Origin: Jimgerdemannia flammicorona
Lineage: Eukaryota > Mucoromycota > Endogonomycetes > Endogonales > Endogonaceae
Direction: 5' to 3'
NCBI GenBank assembly: GCA_003990745.1
Contig: RBNI01001789.1
Location: 1 to 20,832 of the forward strand
DNA: 20,832 nucleotides
A model generated the notes under the pieces. The model saw nothing but the letters and a program-made list of their open reading frames with translations, did no database searches and was not told where the DNA came from. Made by a program: the position numbers and the translations under genes. How positions within the stretch are numbered: the stretch's first letter is position 1; every line of letters starts with the position of its first letter. Below are positions 1-8,048 of the stretch, piece after piece.

Positions 1-20
1 CTCTAAGTTCTTTGTTACAC

Positions 21-183
21 TGGATAATGTCACCACCAGTATTCTCATGTAACACCAGATAATGCCAGCACTGGCATTCTGAGGTGACACAAAATTGTTC
101 CAGCACTGGTATTCTCATGTAATACTGAATAAATGCCAGCACCGGCATTTTGATGTGATACCAAATAATGCCAGCCTTGGAAC
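21..183 (+). repeat. Degenerate ~35-bp tandem sub-repeats in U3
   Basis: About five units of 34-36 bp start near 21, 57, 91, 126 and 162. The best units contain TGCCAGCACTGGCA, an inverted repeat (TGCCAG/CTGGCA) with a 2-nt spacer, followed by a TTCTGATGTGACAC-like word. Units drift by transitions. Two weaker relatives (GGCATTCTGACC, CAGCATTCTGATC) occur at 20150-20200 in the right LTR copy, which suggests that the array is part of the LTR. Sub-repeats upstream of a TATA box often act as enhancers; that role here is inference. Confidence 0.65.
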
Positions 184-250
184 TTAGTAGTTTTAGTTAT
201 TGGAATTTATATTTAGCTTTATATCTTAGCAACCATTGAATTATATTTTG

Positions 251-283
251 TATAAATACCCATCTTATTTCCTCTGAAATAAA
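251..283 (+). promoter_or_regulatory. LTR TATA box and polyadenylation signal
   Basis: TATAAATA (251-258) lies 19 bp before AATAAA (278-283). The same pair occurs in the right LTR at 20327-20336 and 20356-20361. A TATA box shortly before a poly(A) signal is the normal arrangement around the R region of an LTR. Confidence 0.55.
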
Positions 284-480
284 GTCAGTTCCGGTTTCAC
301 TTACATACAATCTCTTGCAAGCAATCTAAGAGATAACAAGACAGTTTAAAGATAAGAAGTTTGAGGACTATAAGACCTTGGGAAGGCACTCCAATAAGAA
401 CTTGCTTATAACAAACTTGTAGTTAGTCTAAGAGATACACCTTGAAGAGAATCTGGCATATTTGAAGGACTCAGCGACCA

Positions 481-695
481 CTACGTGACAATAGTAACAA
501 ATAGCTATCTATCGAGCCCTTACTCCAGATCCATAACTACTACTCCAACAACTTATACAGACTCAAAGAACCTCATCACACTCTGCACCAGTACCTCAAG
601 TAGTACTGGTAACACTACTATCAGTAGTCCAACTACCTCCAGTAAACAATATGACAAACTAATAGATTCTAGACCTCATATCCCAGGTAGCCATA
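481..695 (+). other. Leader between LTR and Gag of element A
   Basis: This is 215 bp with no recognised gene. A 79-codon frame starting at a GTG (485-724) is Ser/Thr-rich and matches nothing I know; its stop overlaps the start of the Gag-like frame, so it is treated as untranslated leader. No clear tRNA-complementary primer-binding site was found. Confidence 0.4.
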
Positions 696-1750
696 ATGGT
701 AGCAACCATTACTGCCTTAGCTGAACAGACCCAACCAACTAAAAATCTGAGCCTATCTACCTTTAATGATACTACACAAGAAGTCCAAAGCTTTATTAGT
801 ATAGTTGATACCAACTTTGAAGCCAATCAATAGACAAATGAGCAAGTTGCTGACTACCTTCTGACAAACAATCAAGACCACACCCTGGAATAACTCTTTG
901 CTACTACTACAGCCTATATCCATTGAGTTGTTACATTCTTCTGAGGACCTGCTGAAGAATAGTGGTGAATCCTTCCTGAAAAACCCCTCACATGGAATAC
1001 CTAACCTACAGTAATTGCCCAGAATGTAGCAAACAATGCCCCAGAATATAGAGCTCATCCTGTAGCTCCTGGACTGAAATAACTCATGATTGCTCAATAT
1101 TGTAGTAAAACCATGATTACTGAATCTCAAGTTAAACTCTGCAACCTCAAATTTAATATACATGGTAAGAAGGAATTTGAAACCTTCTGTATAAAACTCA
1201 AGTCACTTCTGAACACTATTGGCCTAGGATATATTGCCAATGATGAAGCACGAAATAGTACAAGAGCAGACCATCTATTTGATGCACTACCCAAATGGCT
1301 TACAAGAAAATCTGAGAACAAGGCTGTCCAGTTGGTTGTAATCACCAACAATGGTACTTGGCAAGAATCAAGACCATGGTCAAGCAAATTTTAACAGCTG
1401 AACCAATTCTGCCTTGAAGACAATTCAACAACAAGGAAAAGACTTGGACCAAGAAAGAAGAACCCAAGCATGAAGCATCCTGAGCTCTCTCTACATCTAC
1501 CTCATGGACACTTAGAAATCATGAACCCACCTAGCCAAGTATCTTCAAGAAACTCACAGAAGGAGAAAGAAATGAACTTCGAAGAAGCAGAGCATACTTC
1601 TATTGCCAAAAGACAGGACACATAGCCAGTGCCTGCCCCAACTAAAAACTCTGAACAGCAACATAAGCAACTGTTACTACACTGCACCACCTCAAAAATC
1701 TGATCATCAAGATACTAGACTTTGTCAAGTTAAGACAAAATGCCAAGGCC
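696..1750 (+). pseudogene. gag: Decayed Gag of chromovirus A with a damaged zinc knuckle
   Basis: The frame opens at ATG 696 (MVATITALAEQ) and continues to about 965 broken only by TAG/TAA/TGA. The same phase reopens at 1086-1391, with a capsid-like helical stretch ending in DHLFDALPKWL. A CCHC zinc knuckle lies at 1595-1636. Its second Cys, the His and the last Cys are present (CQKTGHIASAC), but the first Cys reads Tyr (TAC), a single G-to-A change from TGC. Gag would form the virus-like particle and bind element RNA. The dUTPase follows directly. The copy cannot be functional, with at least six in-frame stops in the first part. The middle (970-1085) and the stretch 1390-1590 are poorly readable. 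Confidence 0.65.
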
Positions 1751-1753
1751 CCA

Positions 1754-2075
1754 ATCAAAGGAAGTCAAAGGGCAGCTGGATATGACCTGTATGCAGCTGA
1801 AGAAGTTACAGTTTCTAACTGAGAAGTCAAGCAAGTCTATACAGGAATCAGTATCCAAATCCCTGAAGGACATGTTGAAAGAATATGCTGTCGCAGCAGC
1901 CTAGCATTGAAAGGACTCTCAGTAGAAGGAGGAGTCGTTGACAAAGATTACATAGGTGAAATTATTGTCCTCATTTAAAACTATAGTTGGACACCCTTTA
2001 AGATTCTCATTGGTTTCTGCATTGCCCAGATCCTATTTGAAAAAGTTGGGTCAACTCTTACAGTTAAGGAAGTCC
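1754..2075 (+). pseudogene. Decayed dUTPase domain between Gag and protease (element A)
   Basis: One frame carries the motifs of trimeric dUTPases in order. Motif 1 is AAGYDLYAAE (1772-1801), motif 2 CRSSLA (1889-1906), motif 3 GGVVDKDYIGEI (1928-1963) with the catalytic Asp kept, and motif 4 IGFCIAQI (2009-2032). In motif 4 the usual Arg before IAQ reads Cys (TGC), as expected from CGC by one C-to-T change. There are stops within the domain, including TAA at 1976. The glycine-rich motif 5 is not seen before the protease begins, so it is either lost or replaced. A functional enzyme would hydrolyse dUTP to dUMP and limit uracil in cDNA. The position between Gag and protease is like that of betaretroviruses; here it sits in a chromodomain-bearing Ty3/gypsy element. 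Confidence 0.85.
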
Positions 2076-2149
2076 CTGAATTACTCTTCCCAAATAATTG
2101 ATGATTGCTTCTCTTGTATCAATGAACTGGCTCAAAGAAGAACTAACAG

Positions 2150-2322
2150 AAGGAAAGCTCCTATAACCAAAATCACCACCATTGGATCAGACAAACTGCT
2201 TACACTTCAAGCTTTTATCAACCAAGCACCTGTCAAGATTATGATAGACAGTGGTGCTTCAGACAACTTCATTAATGAAGAAACAGCCAACAGACTCAAG
2301 GTCCTGACATCTCCAGTATAAT
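2150..2322 (+). pseudogene. Retropepsin-like aspartic protease of element A
   Basis: Within the frame 1956-2321 the protein reads KIMIDSGASDNFINEETA, the typical Ty3/gypsy protease active-site strand. The catalytic DSG is at 2247-2255. A downstream ILGTPWL-like segment (about 2455-2477, reading IILGTPWL) in a neighbouring stretch matches the second conserved protease motif, so the domain probably extends to about 2500 across a stop at 2319-2321. The protease would cut the Gag-Pol polyprotein. It overlaps in position with the tail of the dUTPase frame but uses another phase, which indicates either a programmed shift or a decay indel. Confidence 0.75.
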
Positions 2323-2499
2323 AAACTCAAGCAGTTGTCACAGCTGATAGAATCTCACATATTATTAGCAAGGAAGTTCACAATCTATTCTTCCGAATTA
2401 GTGACTATCGAGTATATATTACCCTCTAGATCATATCACTTCTCAATAATGAAATCATCCTTGGAACTCCATGGTTAAAACAAGAGAACCCCATGATCA

Positions 2500-3620
2500 A
2501 TTGGGTAAACCATTCTCTGACTATCAAGAAAGGATGCTATAACTTCAAACTGCAAGGTGAAAGGGACCCACTCAGTTCTAGTGACCCTGGACCAAAGATC
2601 ACCCATATCAATAAGCTATAACTTAAGAAATTGGCCAAGAAATGCCCTCTCTTTGCTATCTCCATCTGCCCTTCCAAAGGAGAACCTGAGAATGCTGAAG
2701 AAGACTTTTCCAAAGTTGACAGCCATGTCAGACCCCTACTTCAGAAATTCCAAGACATATTCCCAAAGAAACTTCCGAAAGGCCTATTAGCTAAATGAGC
2801 AGTAGACTATACTATCAAGACCATCCCAGATACCAAGCCAGCCTTTAAGTCAATCTACTATATATCTCTGAGAGAAATCAATGTACTCAAGAAGGAAATC
2901 AACAAACTCCTAGAGCAAGGATTCATAAGACCCAGTGTATCACCCTATGGTGCACCAGTCCTCTTTATTGTTAAGAAAGGAGAAGATCTGCAAATGTGCA
3001 TTAATTATCGAGACCTCAATGAACAAACCATCAAGAACTATTGTCTACTACTCAGAATCAATAAAATATTTGATAGACTTACCAACCCACAGTTCATGAG
3101 CTCTTTCAATCTGTGAAATGGTTATTGGCAAATTGCTATGAAAGAAGAAGATATCTACAAGACAGCCTTCTGAACTCACTATGGACACTTTGAGTTCCTG
3201 GTTATGTCTTTTGGCTTAACTAATGCTCCAGCAACCTTCCAGACTCTAATGAATACTATCCTGTATCCATACCTAGACAAATTTGTTATTGTTTATATTG
3301 ATGACATACTAGTCTTCAGCAAAACCCTGAAGAAACATCTTAAATACCTTGAACTAGTACTACTGAAACTCCAAGAAAACCAACTCTTTGCAAAACTTGG
3401 CAAGTGTGAATTTCTTCTGAAAGAAATTCAATTCCTTGGACACATTATTACACCAAATGGAATCAAAGTAGATCCCAGCAAAATCTCTGCAATCAAGAAT
3501 TGGCCCAGACCTCAGAAGCTGAAAGACCTCCAGTTATTCCTGGGATTAGCAAACTATTACAGGTGATTTGTTGCCAACTTTGCCAAAATTACTACTACCC
3601 TTACCCAAATGACTAAGTAC
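2500..3620 (+). pseudogene. Reverse transcriptase of chromovirus A
   Basis: The finger and palm motifs of Ty3/gypsy RT are all readable: LEQGFIRPSVSPYGAPVLF (about 2912-2970), CINYRDLN, FNLxNGYWQIAM, MSFGLTNAPATFQTLMN, the active site YIDD at 3294-3305, and FLGHIITPNGIKVDPSKI. The longest clean frame is 3204-3566. TGA at 3114-3116, 3171-3173 and 3564-3566 each falls where the family has Arg, so CGA to TGA changes explain them. The active-site aspartates are intact, so the copy was disabled by stops rather than by loss of catalytic residues. RNase H follows in the same order as in Metaviridae. Confidence 0.92.
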
Positions 3621-3689
3621 AGTAAGAAAGAAGAATAGCCCTGGACCACAAAACAAGAAAAAGACTTCAACAATCTTGTAAATTAGAGA

Positions 3690-4130
3690 TCCAAACAAGA
3701 TATAGCTTTTCAAGCACTAAAAGATACCTTGATAACCACTCCAGTACTTCAAGTGGCAAACTCTGCCCTACTATATGAAGTTACTACTGATGTCTCTGAC
3801 CTAGCCCTTAGAATAGTACTCATGCAAGAAGGACACCCTGTGGCCTATCATTCTCACAAGTTCAATGATGCCGAAGTCAACTATGTAACTCATGAGAAGG
3901 AAATATTAGCCATCATGGATACTCTGATTAAATAGTGACTATATCTAGAAGGAGCACACTTCACCATATTAACTGACCACAAGTCATTAGTCAATATCAA
4001 GACCCAGGCTACTCTTTCCCAAAAGCAAGCCAGATAGATAAAAGTCCTTACCAACTTTGACTATGAAATCCAGTATCAGCCTGGCAAGGAAAATATTGTT
4101 GCCGATGTAATCTCCAGACCACCAATCAAA
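3690..4130 (+). pseudogene. RNase H domain of element A
   Basis: The frame 3729-3935 reads as the gypsy-type RNase H: a TDVSD segment, GHPVAYHSHKF, AEVNYVTHEKEILAI, then after two adjacent stops (TAG TGA, 3933-3938, where WR is usual) LYLEGAHFTILTDHKSL. It ends with YEIQYQPGKENIVADVISR, the usual end of this domain before integrase. About 50 bp near 3680-3700 look like an insertion relative to the family. It would have removed RNA from RNA/DNA hybrids during cDNA synthesis. Confidence 0.88.
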
Positions 4131-4264
4131 GAAGTTATCCAAACTCTCACCTTGGTTACCAACACTATTATGGAACAAATTATCACAGTATGTGCTGATG
4201 ATAAGGAAGCTCAAGTACTCTAAGAAGTCCTGAGCAGTGATGATGCTAATAAGTATATCTGATA

Positions 4265-5440
4265 CAACTAATATCAACTAAAGGACAATGCTATCTACTA
4301 TAAGGATAGATTGTATATTCCAAACAACCAAGACCTCTGAAGGACTATCCTATTCAAATGTCATAATGCCCCTATAGCTGAACATTTAGGATTTGACAAA
4401 TGCTATAAAGTTATTTTCCGAAACTTCTATTGGCCCCATATGGCAGATCAGCTAAAGATCTACATTACTTCCTGTGATGCCTGCCAATGCAACAAGTCCT
4501 CAATACTAGCAAAAGCTAGCCTACTCTACCTCATCTCAGTATCATTTGCTAATTGGGAATAAATCTCTATAGACTTCATTATACAACTACTCTGGACCAA
4601 GAATGGGAAAGATGCAATTATTGTCTTTATAGACTATCTCAGCAAACAAGCCCACTTTGTATCAACTACTACTATCACAACAGCACCAGACATAGCCACT
4701 CTCCTGTTTGACAATATCTTCTGCTATCATGGTCTTCCTAAGATCATTTTTAGTGACTGAGATCCAAAATTCACCAGCTATTTTTAGAAAGTCCTCCATG
4801 TGTACCTTGGGACAAAACTTGTACTATCCACAGTCTTTCACCCTGAAACTGATGGCCAAACTGAAAGAATAAACTGAACTCTGGAACAAATGCTAAGGAA
4901 CTATATTTCCTACAGACAAGATGATTGACATGAACACCTCACTGCAATTGAGTTTACCTACAACAACAGTAAGCAAGCCTCTCTTGGAATGACTCCATTC
5001 TTTACCAATACAGGACAAAATCCAAACACCTCTCTGATACTTATCCAGACTACTGACAAACCCTCTATAGTTGAAGCTATTGAAGAATTCCTACTCCAAA
5101 TATAAAACTTAAGCCAGATTGCCATCGAGAATTTATTATGAGCCCAAGAATAATAGTTATAGTATGTTAACCAATACTATTGAGAAGAAACTTTCGATAT
5201 TGGAGAAAAAGTTCTACTAGACATCTGAGGATACCAAGTTGATAACCTTAAACACAGATCTTCCACAAAGCTGAACAGTAAATTTATTGGACTATTTGAA
5301 GTTATTGTACAAGTCTCTCCAATCTCCTACAAATTGGTGCTACCAGATACCATTAAGGTCCACTCAGTCTTTAATGTCTAATGTCTCAAGTAATATAATG
5401 AAAATAATGACAAGCTATTCCTAAATCAGACTAATGAACC
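4265..5440 (+). pseudogene. DDE integrase of chromovirus A
   Basis: The HHCC zinc-binding domain is complete: His at 4362-4364 and 4383-4385, Cys at 4473-4475 and 4482-4484. The catalytic triad is present in one frame: Asp 4572-4574, Asp 4755-4757 and Glu 4863-4865. The last two are separated by exactly 35 residues (DX35E). Typical words include HPETDGQTERIN and, in the C-terminal domain, VLPDTIKVHSVFNV. Stops (for example TGA at 4758-4760 within SDxDPKF) again sit at expected Arg or Trp sites. Part of this region (from about 5181) is repeated at 6877 onward. Confidence 0.92.
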
Positions 5441-5449
5441 ACCTGCACC

Positions 5450-5636
5450 TGTCATTATTAATGACTGAAAAGAATATAAAGTTGAACAAATTCTCAACAA
5501 ATATGGCCACAAGAACCATCCAGAGTATTTGGTCAAATAGAAAGGTTACCTGATCCATGATGCAACCTGGGAACCTAAGACTAATCTGCAGAATACTACT
5601 GACTTAGTTCAGGAATATGATTCCTTGAACTACTAA
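5450..5636 (+). pseudogene. Chromodomain at the integrase C-terminus (element A)
   Basis: The reading KEYKVEQILNKYGHKNHPEY, then LVKxKGYLIHDATWEPKTNL, then a tail LVQEYDSL, is a canonical chromodomain. The core Trp of the KWKGY motif is a TAG at 5538-5540 (TGG to TAG), while the second Trp (TWEP) is kept. This places element A among the chromoviruses, whose chromodomains direct integration by binding modified histone tails. A diverged second copy lies at 7157-7327. Confidence 0.92.
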
Positions 5637-6066
5637 AACTGAATACTCTGTATCTATCAAGAACATACTATATATTACTCTCCTGAATATTATAATTATC
5701 ATGAACAAAATCAAGAACTCAGCAAGTTAAGACAAAAAGAATACAGACCCTTCAAAAAAATAGCAAAACTGAAAGCAAGCCTATTCTCCCCATACCACTA
5801 GTGGGAAACAAGACATAGACATTTAAGAAGATTCCTTAGAGGAAATTCTCTAGTAGTGAATGATATCAGAATCACTTCTGGTATATAGCATTGAACATAT
5901 AACCCTTTAATATATGAATCCAATGTATTAGGTAACTATATTATGAGCATGCCACATTTTGAGAAAAATGGACTTTATTAGACTTTTGATCTCCCAAATG
6001 GTGTAACAATACTAGAACAAAATTAGAAGACCCCAATGAGGACATTAAAAGCTAAGAAGGAGAGAG
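5637..6066 (+). pseudogene. Unrecognised coding extension after the chromodomain
   Basis: The phase that encodes the chromodomain continues past stops at 5634 (TAA) and 5640 (TGA) and stays readable to about 6060. The protein is basic at first (KIAKLKASLFSPYH, HRHLRRFLRGNSLVVNDIRI), then hydrophobic and aromatic (LIYESNVLGNYIMSMPHFEK, then TFDLPNGVTILEQN). Stops are TAG/TGA at places consistent with lost Gln, Trp or Arg codons. The second copy at 7337-7778 preserves the same words, with a 60-codon clean frame 7419-7601. I do not recognise the domain. It is either a C-terminal Pol extension or a separate third ORF before the 3' LTR. It is too long and too protein-like to be ordinary 3' UTR. 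Confidence 0.55.
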
Positions 6067-6482
6067 TTGTAAGCACACAACCTCCAAGCCACTGAAATCA
6101 TATGTCACCCTCTGAACAAGCTACTGAAATCATACATGACAGCTAAACAAATCTAGAAATCACCTGTATGATCATAAAGCTGAGTCAATATAAAGTCATG
6201 GAACACAAGATTTATACAAATAAAATCTTACCAATCAGGACCAAATGTATATATACCAAGCATCGAGATATATTAAAACAGAGAACCAAAACAAACCAAA
6301 CAAACAAACCATAACTCCTGAATATATATAAATATGAAGTCATGGAACACAAGATTTATACAAACAGAATCTTACTAATTAGGACCAAATGCATATATAC
6401 CAAGCATTGAGACACATTGAAACAGAGAACCAAAACAAACCAAATAAATAAACTATAACTCCTGAACATATACAAATATGAC
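6051..6482 (+). repeat. Purine tract and start of 3' LTR of element A
   Basis: A purine-rich tract ending in GAAGGAGAGAGT immediately precedes TGTAAGCACACAACCTCC at 6068. This is the usual polypurine tract plus LTR start. The same junction occurs at 7764-7797, and the same first ~45 bp begin the solo LTR at 10783. The end of this LTR is not defined: no CTTACA terminus is found before the Gag-like ATG at 6484. Its interior contains a 144-bp tandem duplication. Confidence 0.65.
6195..6482 (+). repeat. 144-bp tandem duplication inside the LTR
   Basis: Two direct copies, 6195-6338 and 6339-6482, both begin GTCATGGAACACAAG and share an internal CAAAACAAACCAAA block and a TATATACC block. They differ by scattered transitions. 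The related LTR at 7780 has a single copy (about 7900-8045), so the duplication is private to this copy or was lost in the other. Confidence 0.85.
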
Positions 6483-6483
6483 T

Positions 6484-6869
6484 ATGGAGATCTACAACTA
6501 CATCCATACTGATATTTGGAATGCCATTATCAACTGAGCCACACTTCCTCTGCCTCATGAATATCCATAGCCTAGCACCCCTCTACTTTGTGGAAGCTTG
6601 ATGGAATGCCCTGAATATGCTTAGTGAGGCCCACCAAATTGGACAAATCTCAAGCTACTACTAGATCAGCTGTCTCCTAGAAGACATAGTTGAACACTAC
6701 TATGACACAGATATTACTCAGATGTCTCAATACCAGAAACTCATTGCCTACAAACATTGAGAACTTTTCTATGAGTATAGCACCTTTATTCCCTATCTCC
6801 GAGTTACTACCACTAAAATGGTTGCTACCCTGTCTTATGGCCAAATCAATGACATGATACAAGAACTCA
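6484..6869 (+). pseudogene. Truncated N-terminal Gag-like fragment (duplication copy 1)
   Basis: The frame opens at ATG 6484 (MEIYNYIHTDIWNAII), shifts by one base near 6555, and reads through stops to MVATLSYGQINDMIQELS at 6869, where it is cut by the duplication junction. The second copy at 8067-8430 keeps almost every residue. Position just after an LTR suggests Gag or a leader protein. There is no known motif that proves it. Confidence 0.45.
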
Positions 6870-6876
6870 GTATCAC

Positions 6877-7336
6877 TGAGAAAAAACTTTTGATATCAGA
6901 GAAAAAGTTTTACTAAATATCTAAGGATACCAAGTTGATAACCTCAAACACAGACCCTCTATAAAGCTGAATAGTAAATTTATTGGACCATTCAAAGTCA
7001 TTGCACAAGTCTCTCTAACTTTCTACAAATTGGTGCTACCAGATACCATTAAGATTCACTCAGTCTTCAATGTTCAACATCTCAAGCAATATAATTAAAA
7101 TAATGACAAGCTATTCCTAAACTGAACTGCAAAACCACCTACATCTATTATTATTAATGACCAAGAAGAATACAAAGTTGAACAAATTCTCAACAAATAC
7201 AGCTACAAGAACTATCCAGAATACCTTATCAAATGAAAAGATTATCTAATCTATGATGTGATATAAGAACCCAAGACCAACCTCCAGAATACTACTAACT
7301 TAGTTCAAGAATATAATTTCTTGAACTAACACAAAC
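6877..7336 (+). pseudogene. Second copy of integrase tail and chromodomain
   Basis: This repeats 5181-5636. The integrase end reads VLPDTIKIHSVFNVQHLKQY and keeps residues that are stops in copy 1. The chromodomain (EEYKVEQILNKYSYKNYPEY) has stops at both conserved Trp sites. Catalytic integrase residues are not included, so this is a fragment made by the tandem duplication rather than an independent element. Confidence 0.85.
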
Positions 7337-7778
7337 TTGAATACTTCAACACCTATCAGTCTCATACTATATATTATCCCTTCTGAACATTGTTAAAGCA
7401 CCCTTATAATTATCACAAATGAAATCAAGAACTCAGCAAGTCAAAATAAAAGAATACCAACTCTCTAGAAAAATAGCAAAACTGAAAGCCAGTCTATTCT
7501 CTCTATACCACTGGTGGGAAATGAGGTATAAATATTTAAGAAGATTTCTTAGAAGAAATTCTCTAGTAGTAAATGATGTTAGAATCACTTTCAGTATATA
7601 GCATTAAATATATAACCCTTTAATATATATATCTAATATATTAGGCAACTATACTACAAGCATACCACTTTTTGAGAAAAATGAATATTACTAGACTTTT
7701 TACTATCTAAATAATATAATAACACTAGACCAAATTAGAAGACCTCAATGAGGATATTGAAAGCTAAGAAGGGGAGAG
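7337..7778 (+). pseudogene. Second copy of the unrecognised post-chromodomain segment
   Basis: The clean frame 7419-7601 matches copy 1 in KIAKLKASLFS, YLRRFLRRNSLVVNDVRIT and the following YNPLIY and LGNY words. The Trp in YHWWE is intact here, while copy 1 has a stop there. This supports the view that the ancestral frame was open. About 13 extra bases occur near 7390 relative to copy 1. Confidence 0.5.
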
Positions 7779-8048
7779 TTGTAAGTATACAATCTCTAAG
7801 CCACTGAAATTATATATCACTCTTAGAACAAACCCAAAAATTACATACAAGATCATAAAGCTAAGTCAAACTGAAGTTATAGAGTACAAAGCTAAGTCAA
7901 CTTGAAGTTATAGAATATAAGATTTATATAAATAGAACCTTACCAATCAGAACTGAATGTATATATATCAAATACTCAGATATATTGAAATGGAGAATCA
8001 TAACAAATCAAACAAACAACTATAACTCTTGAATATATATACAAATAT
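7764..8048 (+). repeat. Purine tract and LTR start, duplication copy 2
   Basis: AAGAAGGGGAGAGT precedes TGTAAGTATACAATC at 7780. The following sequence parallels 6068-6482 with one copy of the 144-bp unit. It also has its own 31-bp direct duplication (7860-7890 and 7891-7921, each starting GCTAAGTCAA). In position it is the 5' LTR of element B. Its 3' end is undefined. Confidence 0.6.

Larger units (their letters stand above)
1..480 (+). repeat. 5' LTR end of the left-edge LTR family (start lies outside window)
   Basis: Positions 195-478 align, with many transitions, to 20273-20606 at the other end of the window. The shared block holds a TATA box (TATAAATA at 251-258), a polyadenylation signal (AATAAA, 278-283) and a downstream block with a shared GATAAGAAGTTT word. 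That is the usual U3-R-U5 order of an LTR. A Gag-like reading frame begins about 215 bp downstream, so this is probably the end of the 5' LTR of element A. The 3' boundary near 480 is where similarity to the right copy stops; no primer-binding site was identified. Oddly, the LTR start at the far end of element A (6068) has no matching tail nearby, so A may be a recombinant. Confidence 0.7.

Noticed and set aside
1..183. CRISPR-like array
   Set aside because: The units are contiguous degenerate tandem repeats without spacers, in a eukaryotic retroelement LTR.
485..724. 79-codon Ser/Thr-rich frame at the left
   Set aside because: It begins at GTG, lacks similarity to Gag, and its end overlaps the Gag-like frame starting at 696.
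753..1387. Minus-strand frames across Gag of element A
   Set aside because: They lie opposite recognisable Gag sequence and contain no domain.
3987..4277. 96-codon minus-strand frame
   Set aside because: It is antisense to the conserved end of RNase H and the start of integrase of element A.
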